46,558 bases of DNA from Rhodococcus triatomae BKS 15-14. GTDB lineage: Bacteria; Actinomycetota; Actinomycetes; Mycobacteriales; Mycobacteriaceae. Both the position numbers and the translations under genes were made by a program. The notes beneath the pieces are model-generated. The model saw only the letters and a list, made by a program, of their open reading frames with translations, ran no database searches and was not told where the DNA came from. The DNA lies in contig AODO01000037.1 in assembly GCA_000341795.1 (NCBI GenBank), positions 1 to 46,558 on the forward strand, written 5' to 3'. Each line of letters starts with the position of its first letter. Within the stretch, counting starts at the first letter, position 1. Below are positions 41,181 through 46,558 of this stretch, piece by piece.

Positions 41181-43352
41181 TCACGGCCTGTGGAGGTGCG
41201 CGAACCGGCGCGCGGCGGCCCGGACGGCCTCCTGCATCTCGCGGTCGAGTTCTCGGGTGTAGATCTCGGTCAGGTGAGCGGCGAGCCACCGGAGGCGCGC
41301 AGGGTTGGTCTCTACTTCGTCGGACAGGGAGGCGACGTGCCAACACCACGCTGCGGAAACCTCGTCGAAGTCGATGCTCAGTTTGCGTGCCAGCTTCGAG
41401 AACTGCGCGGGATCGTTCATCGCCTCCGTGAGCGCAGCGTGATCGGCCGGCCGGCAGTCGCGTGAGGCATCGCGGAGAGCAGCTTTCATCGCCTTCTCAG
41501 TTCGAGCCGTAGCGTCCACGATCAGTTGCTGGGCGTGTGCGTTGTCGATGAAGCCGAGTTGAAGTGCCGTCTCAACGGGAACGAACACTGGCCGGACGGT
41601 GCCAGAACCCTCGGAGTTTGATTGCTGCCAGCCGCGTATCCAGGCCAGCTCTGCCTCTAAAACGTCGGGTGCGTCGTCTTCGGCGCGAGTGTTGTCCTGC
41701 GAGGCTTGCGCTCGCGGCGCGCGCGAGAGGGTCGGGAGCGGTGGGACATCTCCGGGGTCTCTCGGAGCTGACTCACTCGCGTGGGCTCCGACTGGACCCA
41801 GCGGCGAGCCCAGTCCAGTCGGTTGCTCGGCGAAGCCCTCGCACCCGTGCTCGCTGCGCGCACTGGTGTCACCGTCGCCGCCGTCGACGACGTGGCGGCC
41901 TCTTGAGAGTTCGGCGCGGAGTGCCAAGAAGTCCGGTGACATCGGCTCCGGTCGGATCGTCGACGAGGCCGAGTGGGAATCGTCAGCGTTATCCGCATCG
42001 CCCGCCGTGCGGTCGCCCCACTTCTTGCCGTCAGCGGCATTGGCTGGCATCAGTTCCAGAAGCAGGATTTCGGCGGCCTTGCGCGCGTCTGCGGTGCGGT
42101 CCAGGAGGGTTGTCAGGATGGTCTGTAGTCCTGCAACGGGCGCCGGCTCACCGTTTTCGTCGTCAATCGTGGGCCACACCATGTATCCACGAGATCGAGT
42201 GGCCGGCGTGCCGGGTGGTCGTTCCTGGTCGAGATCGAAGTGCAGAACGCGATGTTCGGCAATGTGTTCTGCCCAGGCGTCTGGAGGAGGATCTGGGAGG
42301 AAGGCCGGGTTCCAGTCCTTGGGGATTGCGAGTTGCCAGCCGGGAGGATGGATGTCCAATGCGCGGGCGCTGGTGGAGCTTGCCGAAGTGCTGAGCCAGT
42401 CGGCGATCGTGGGCAGCGCCAGGATGCGTTGTGCACGCCATACAGCTCCGCCGCCGCGGCCCTCGAAGCTGATTCCGATGGCACCGGGGCGGGGTCGGCC
42501 GTCGCGGCGTCGCAGGCCGTGTGGTCTCGGCCCCAGTTCGATGGCGGCAGCGCGTAGGTCCTGCCAGTCATCGCCTTCCTGGTCGTACAGAGCCTGTTCC
42601 CAGCGTTCCGGATCGCTCCTCATCGAGGTTGTCGACAGGAAGCGGGGGGAGGCGAGGAACTGCACGAGCAGGAAGCGATAGTCGTGATGCCACACGGCTT
42701 CGCCGTCGTCGAGGTCATTTATCTCGAGGAGCGCGGCCACGTTCTCGACGTACCTGGGTTCATCCAGCAGTTCCCCGAACTTCGCGCCCTGCGTTTCTCT
42801 GTCCACTCTGGAGTTGTCGGCTTCCCGGAGGATGGCTCTCTCCGCGCCGGTCCTGGTCGCGTGGACCGCCAGCCTCCACAGGCCGAGGGCTGCGCGTTGC
42901 CGTAGCAGCGGGTGGATACCCGCGAGGACCGGATCGATGATCGGGTCCAGCTCGAGTTCGCGGCACTCGTAGGCGATCGACGTCATCACAGCATCGGTGA
43001 GAAGTCGTGACTGGTAGTCGGTGTGTCCTCGCGACTGTGCCTGGCCGGGAATGCGGAAGGCCAGTGCACGGGCGTGATCTGAGACGGATTTCGGGAGCCG
43101 GAGGCGAAGCCGACGTGTGGGGACGACCGGATCTTCATCTGGGACGGGTGGTAGTGGGTGACGCATGACAGTGGAGATGTGTGTGAGCCGGTCGGCCGCC
43201 GTGAGGGTTTCGTTGCGCTCGATGTACTTCAGGAGCAGGTAGCGGCCGGTCTCGTCGCGCGACTTGTTGCCGAGTGCCCAGTCGATTTCGGAGAGGCGGT
43301 CCAGTGCTGGCTTGGGGATGTTCACGTTGGTGTCGCGCCGCTTCTCTGCCAC
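41181..43352 (-). CDS. Large unrecognised protein, 723 residues
   Basis: I choose GTG 43352, which has AGGATC about eight bases upstream. The product starts MAEKRRDTNVNIPKPALDRL, reminiscent of ribbon-helix-helix DNA-binding proteins (strand, then ALDRLSEIDWALGNKSRDET). A long central region (about 130-480) looks globular. Residues about 480-620 are Ser/Asp/Gly-rich and probably disordered. A helical C-terminal domain (about 620-723) closes it. The longer frame to 43493 adds a Pro/His-rich stretch crossing the repeat motif and is less likely. It may be a plasmid maintenance or DNA-interacting protein, but nothing proves it. Confidence 0.65.
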   Translation of the reverse strand: MAEKRRDTNVNIPKPALDRLSEIDWALGNKSRDETGRYLLLKYIERNETLTAADRLTHISTVMRHPLPPVPDEDPVVPTRRLRLRLPKSVSDHARALAFRIPGQAQSRGHTDYQSRLLTDAVMTSIAYECRELELDPIIDPVLAGIHPLLRQRAALGLWRLAVHATRTGAERAILREADNSRVDRETQGAKFGELLDEPRYVENVAALLEINDLDDGEAVWHHDYRFLLVQFLASPRFLSTTSMRSDPERWEQALYDQEGDDWQDLRAAAIELGPRPHGLRRRDGRPRPGAIGISFEGRGGGAVWRAQRILALPTIADWLSTSASSTSARALDIHPPGWQLAIPKDWNPAFLPDPPPDAWAEHIAEHRVLHFDLDQERPPGTPATRSRGYMVWPTIDDENGEPAPVAGLQTILTTLLDRTADARKAAEILLLELMPANAADGKKWGDRTAGDADNADDSHSASSTIRPEPMSPDFLALRAELSRGRHVVDGGDGDTSARSEHGCEGFAEQPTGLGSPLGPVGAHASESAPRDPGDVPPLPTLSRAPRAQASQDNTRAEDDAPDVLEAELAWIRGWQQSNSEGSGTVRPVFVPVETALQLGFIDNAHAQQLIVDATARTEKAMKAALRDASRDCRPADHAALTEAMNDPAQFSKLARKLSIDFDEVSAAWCWHVASLSDEVETNPARLRWLAAHLTEIYTRELDREMQEAVRAAARRFAHLHRP

Positions 43353-43373
43353 GGTGGTGATCCTATGTGGGTC

Positions 43374-43398
43374 TGTGACCTGCATTGATGGCATGTCC
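43374..43398 (+). repeat. Dispersed 25-bp motif, copy B
   Basis: TGTGACCTG, CAT, TGATGGCATG, TCC. It ends 21 bases from the GTG start of the large minus-strand gene, where a promoter or operator would be expected. Confidence 0.6.
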
Positions 43399-43595
43399 GG
43401 GGGTGGGGGTGGCGACATATCGGCGATCCGGTGGCTGCCGATGTGCCGTCGGTGTCGAAGGGGCATGCCATACTGAAAGGGCAGGAGCGACACGGCGGTA
43501 GGGCCGCGGTGTTACCGGCATCCAGATACTGACGTCGTTAGTGGCTCGCGCATGCGCGTTCGAGCCCGGCGACTTGACCCTGAACGGATAGCCAC

Positions 43596-44504
43596 TTGAC
43601 TGCCTACAGTGTGATGAAAGTCGGATCCCGGTACAGCGTTCTCGCTACCTGGCCGGGAGCCTTCTACGAACACACCACCAAGGTCACGACTCTGGACAGC
43701 GTGGACTCAGCCCACGACCTGGCCGTGGCACTGACTACCCTCTCCGAGGCCGCATGGGACGCCACCGTGTGGACCGACGTTCACCCTTCGATCCCGCCGG
43801 CGATCGCGACCCTCGTCGACAGCCTTCGCCAAGGCGGCGACGACGGAGTTCCGGCGATCGAGATTTCCGGCGCCGGGTACCGGCATGCGGATACGTGGAG
43901 CTTCAAGCAGCTTCGGGACCACCTCGCCGGTGAGTTCGACGTGTTTCCCCCACTCGCACGAACACAGTGCCTCACCGTCGCCGACGAGATCGCTGCCGAC
44001 GCCGCCGCGCGAGGGGCGCTTATGGCGTCACCCGGCGGTGTGTTCGCTGATGACAGTCGAGTCCACCAGGCATGCCTCGTGACGAGGGTCGAGGAGAACG
44101 GATCGAGGGGTCCGCTTCCGGAGGGCGCAGCAGGCTGGATGCGGCGCCTCTACCCGGAGAACATGCCGCTGCGCGAGCGGTGGGGCGCTCGTGCCCAGTT
44201 GCTCCGGATGGAACAGCTCGTCGCTGCCTGCATCGCCAGCGGCGGTCGCGCCAGTGCCGAGACGAATCCCCTTTCCGCGTACTGCGTGGTCGCAGTCGAA
44301 CCGGGCCACATCACCCACGGCGACACCCCGCACTCCGCTAGCCCGCTGGGGCCCGAGGACAGTCGGTTCGATATGCCGAACCCGCTCGGGCCCCTATACA
44401 TCGAGCGAGACGGGAAGTCGATCGGCGAGCTGGATCCCGCTGACGACGAAGGGTTTGCCGCGGTGATGGGTGAGTGGACACGCGCGGTCCCCTATCTGGT
44501 GTGA
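43596..44504 (+). CDS. Hypothetical protein, 302 residues
   Basis: The frame starts at TTG 43596; ATG 43614 is an alternative that removes six residues, and neither has a good ribosome site. The protein reads SRYSVLATWPGAFYEHTT at the start, has alpha/beta alternation throughout, and contains VFADDSRVHQACLVTR and GPLYIERDGKSIGELDP near the end. There are no membrane helices, signal peptide or known catalytic motifs. It is convergent with the AlbA_2 gene and divergent from the large protein gene. A strong terminator follows. Confidence 0.6.
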   Translation: MTAYSVMKVGSRYSVLATWPGAFYEHTTKVTTLDSVDSAHDLAVALTTLSEAAWDATVWTDVHPSIPPAIATLVDSLRQGGDDGVPAIEISGAGYRHADTWSFKQLRDHLAGEFDVFPPLARTQCLTVADEIAADAAARGALMASPGGVFADDSRVHQACLVTRVEENGSRGPLPEGAAGWMRRLYPENMPLRERWGARAQLLRMEQLVAACIASGGRASAETNPLSAYCVVAVEPGHITHGDTPHSASPLGPEDSRFDMPNPLGPLYIERDGKSIGELDPADDEGFAAVMGEWTRAVPYLV

Positions 44505-44542
44505 CTTTCCCGCGTCTTTGTCTTCGTCTCCGTCGTTGAGCT

Positions 44543-44576
44543 GCCGGCCCCACCACCCGGAGGGTGTGGGGCCGGC
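44543..44576. terminator. Strong terminator between convergent genes
   Basis: GCCGGCCCCA (44543-44552) pairs with TGGGGCCGGC (44567-44576), extended by CACCC/GGGTG after one bulged base, loop GGA. It can serve both flanking genes. Confidence 0.85.
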
Positions 44577-44644
44577 CTCATGAACTGGACCTGTGTTGGC
44601 ACAAGGGGCACCGGATGGTGTCGGGATCGCAGCAACGGGGTCTT

Positions 44645-45874
44645 CTATGCGGGGTCGGTTCTCAGCCATCCGAACTGTGCGTGCGTGTGGACGTTGAGGC
44701 TTCTGAGCAGCGGCATCACCAGTGGCCGTACGACGGCGTTCGGATCGCTGTCGATATCGAGGAAGGTCGCTTCGGTTTCTCGTGTGTAGGTGTCCGCTGT
44801 GTATTGGGGACCGGACGAGTGCCTGAGCGCCTCGTGGAAAAGGGATGCCTCACCGCCCTTCAGTCCCCGAACCGTGAGCGCGAATCGCCAGGATCCTTGG
44901 TATCCGGCCCACTTCGCGACTTCAGCAGCGACGTGCACGAGCATCTCCGTTTTCGCGACGATCAGCTCCTCGAAGATGACTTTTGTGGCGGGTGGCGGGG
45001 GAACTACTGCTCGTGTGTGCTGGTAGGTTGCCTTCTCGCTCACCAGTGTCAAGCGCCCCGATTCGTGAAACACGAGTTCTGCGGCTTTGCCGTCACCGTT
45101 GAACTGTCTCGTCTCGTTAGGCATTCCGTCGGTGACCGCGACTCCCTCGGCGCGGCGCTGGTAGCCACCGGCGCGGGTGTAGGGGGGAAGATGTGGTCCT
45201 ATGGCTCTGGTGTCCGCCTGGCCAAGGATGGTGGATACGTGGTTCTCCCAGTTGTGGTCTTCGGTGAGCTCGGTCAGCAGCTCGTCCCGTAGGCCGATCG
45301 GTTCGGCGATCAATCCGATGAGTGAGGCTGCGGAGTCGATGTCGTCGAGTAGCGTGGCGACGTCGGTCTTGAGGTCGGCTCGGTCGCTGAGAAGGCGTTG
45401 GTGGTACCGGAGGACCCCCTCGTGGGACAGAGGTGTGTTCGTTTTGTCCCCTCGCCCGTAGTACTTGTTGTCGACCATGTGCGGTGCTCGTGGCGATGGT
45501 GGGATGCGAATGGCGAGGTAGCCAACTGACGAATCGCCCGTCGAGGGGATCGGGGTGGTTTGGATTCGGAGCGGCGCAGCTATTGCGGTTAGGGCGATCT
45601 GCTCGACGCGCTCTGGCATACCGTTGAGTGATTGAGGTGAGAGTGTGGGCGGTTGAGTCGGATCGTCGCCTTCGTCGACTCCGACCAGGATCAACCCTCC
45701 GTCGATCGCGAACGATGCGATATCTTTCGCGATGCTCTTGTTCCCGCCGCCTTTCGCGGAGGGAAGTTCGCGCTTGAGGTCGAGGTAGTGAGTCTCCTCC
45801 AATGTGCCGGCATCAATCGCTGCCTGTAGATCGGATTCGGTTCGGGGAGCCCAGAAAGGGTCAGGCTGCGTCAT
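44645..45874 (-). CDS. AlbA_2 (Schlafen-type) domain protein
   Basis: The 409-residue protein has an AlbA_2 domain at the N-terminus: EETHYLDLKRELPS (26-39), IAKDIASFAIDGGLILVGVD (48-67) and YLAIRIPPSPRAPHMVDNKY with YGRGDKTN, the usual sequence of this fold. AlbA_2 proteins are related to Schlafens and occur in regulators and in anti-phage or mobile-element settings; some are RNA nucleases. The C-terminal 250 residues (about 150-409) contain no known motif and are probably the specific effector or sensor part. Start ATG 45874 is about 70 bases from repeat copy C. Confidence 0.8.
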   Translation of the reverse strand: MTQPDPFWAPRTESDLQAAIDAGTLEETHYLDLKRELPSAKGGGNKSIAKDIASFAIDGGLILVGVDEGDDPTQPPTLSPQSLNGMPERVEQIALTAIAAPLRIQTTPIPSTGDSSVGYLAIRIPPSPRAPHMVDNKYYGRGDKTNTPLSHEGVLRYHQRLLSDRADLKTDVATLLDDIDSAASLIGLIAEPIGLRDELLTELTEDHNWENHVSTILGQADTRAIGPHLPPYTRAGGYQRRAEGVAVTDGMPNETRQFNGDGKAAELVFHESGRLTLVSEKATYQHTRAVVPPPPATKVIFEELIVAKTEMLVHVAAEVAKWAGYQGSWRFALTVRGLKGGEASLFHEALRHSSGPQYTADTYTRETEATFLDIDSDPNAVVRPLVMPLLRSLNVHTHAQFGWLRTDPA

Positions 45875-45944
45875 GCGGAGATGCTTTCATACCGTTGCGT
45901 GGGTAGCGGGCGTACGCCGATTGAATGACACCGGGGAAATGTGT

Positions 45945-45969
45945 TGTGACCTGGGGTGATGACATGCCC
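45945..45969 (+). repeat. Dispersed 25-bp motif, copy C
   Basis: TGTGACCTG, GGG, TGATGACATG, CCC, lying upstream of the AlbA_2 gene in the same relative orientation as copy B has to its gene. Confidence 0.6.
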
Positions 45970-46250
45970 CACCTCGAGGCCGGCGGTGTGGTGGGTGTGG
46001 GGCCGGCGTTGGTGGTGGGGGTGCTCGGTGGGGCGATCCGGGGGTGTCCGGGTGGGGTCGCCGTGTGCTCGGATGCGTTTTTGAATTGTGTTGTGCGGCA
46101 ACGATTGTTGTGAATGTGGTTGTGGTGCACCATGGCCCGGCGTCTTTGCACGGTAAGTTCGGGCTGTTTTCTCGTGTTGGGTTGTGGGCATGGCGATTTC
46201 GGCTGTAGTGGTGTCGTGTCGCGTTTTGTCGTTGTCGGGGCGGTGGTATA
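45970..46250. other. G/T-rich non-coding stretch
   Basis: The plus strand is strikingly rich in G and T (for example GTGGTGGGTGTGGGG near 45988). Frames on the minus strand are His/Thr/Pro-rich and not protein-like. It contains a 10-bp palindrome, TGGTGCACCA (46123-46132). No gene is supported. Confidence 0.45.
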
Positions 46251-46558
46251 TCATTGGTGCATGACATCGGGACGGGTTGAGAGCGACGAGGCGGGTCGGA
46301 CTGCGGCGCGCGCAGCGCGTCCCTGTCTCTCGTTGGGGTTCGGGGGTGCTGGCGTGGTGGCGGTGAATGTTGTTGTTGTGTTGGTGGTTTCGGTTTCGAG
46401 GGGAGCGCAGCGACCCGTGGGACGGCAACGGCGGGTGACCCTGCGCGAGCCGCGTAGCGGCTCCCTGGCGGGGAGCGCAGCGACCCGCTCCGTCCCTGGG
46501 CGCGGAGCGCCCAGGGTAGCGCCGCGGAAGCCGAACACCGCCTGGTCCGGGTCGCCGG
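46251..46558 (-). pseudogene. UvrD/Rep-type helicase fragment broken by hairpin repeats
   Basis: Entering from the right edge on the minus strand, the frame reads GDPDQAVFGFRGA (about 46556-46518), the motif III region of UvrD/Rep superfamily I helicases (compare the common GDDDQ.IY.FRGA). Directly after it the frame runs into a 10-bp perfect hairpin and further GC-rich repeats, giving Arg/Pro/Thr-rich sequence to a stop at 46251. No further helicase motifs follow. The gene is therefore truncated or interrupted at about 46516; the N-terminal part is outside the window. Recognition rests on one motif. Confidence 0.5.
46309..46516. repeat. Cluster of GC-rich hairpins with GNA loops
   Basis: There are five sites with the core GC-GNA-GC: 46309-46319 (CGCGCAGCGCG), 46405-46411 and 46475-46481 (both inside the direct repeat GGGGAGCGCAGCGACCCG, 46400-46417 and 46470-46487), 46447-46463 (GAGCCGCGTAGCGGCTC), and 46494-46516 (arms CCCTGGGCGC and GCGCCCAGGG, loop GGA). 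Read on the other strand the core is GCTNCGC, the motif known from actinobacterial linear-replicon telomere palindromes. Confidence 0.65.

Noticed and set aside
45871-46428. 185-residue minus-strand ORF
   Set aside because: His/Thr/Pro/Arg-rich translation of a G/T-rich plus strand, typical of a spurious frame.
1-46558. CRISPR arrays, rRNA and tRNA genes
   Set aside because: Looked for regularly spaced repeats and tRNA/rRNA sequence signatures; none found by reading.

Overview
The window is high-GC, densely coded DNA with actinobacterial features: DUF2510 and SRAP proteins, alanine-rich lipoprotein signals, GTG starts and ATGA gene overlaps. The mix of accessory genes, gene remnants and repeats looks like a Rhodococcus-type (Mycobacteriales) genome, probably a large plasmid or genomic island. 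The genus is an inference. No rRNA, tRNA or CRISPR array was seen.

Left part (1-7.8 kb): accessory genes (a membrane-anchored protein cut by the window edge, a lipoprotein, an N-formylglutamate-amidohydrolase-like enzyme, a coiled-coil/acetyltransferase-like protein with a small ORF nested in another frame, a helicase-associated-domain protein, a PLD-like protein). They are interspersed with degenerate DNA and gene remnants.

Defence island (8.3-17.6 kb): an A+T-richer two-gene module of a three-helix membrane protein and a TIR protein; a PD-(D/E)XK nuclease divergent from a frameshifted gene; a wrecked ATP-dependent DNA ligase; and a complete five-gene type II CBASS operon. The CBASS genes encode a CD-NTase ending in glycine, E2, E1, a JAMM peptidase and a TIR-SAVED effector. 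The function usually carried by one Cap2 protein is split here into separate E2 and E1 genes. An IS3-family transposase end and a RelA/SpoT-like fragment lie just downstream.

Catabolic region (19-33.4 kb): an esterase, a Liv-type ABC importer whose two permeases and first ATPase are fused in one 930-residue protein, a second ATPase, a lipocalin-like protein, two similar SDRs flanking a medium-chain reductase, a FAH-family hydrolase, a zinc alcohol dehydrogenase, a VOC protein, an NTF2-like protein, a GntR/FCD regulator and an AMP-forming acyl-CoA ligase. AATCGATT-centred sites lie upstream of the esterase, the importer, the SDR operon and the regulator, suggesting one GntR regulon. The substrate is not evident.

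Right part (33.6-46.6 kb): a phosphotransferase, lipoprotein, SRAP protein, GIY-YIG nuclease, GNAT, AlbA_2 protein and several unrecognised proteins. At the right edge a UvrD/Rep-like helicase sequence on the minus strand breaks off at a cluster of GC-rich hairpins with GNA loops. A 25-bp motif of unknown role recurs five times (6.7, 18.8, 37.0, 43.4 and 45.9 kb).
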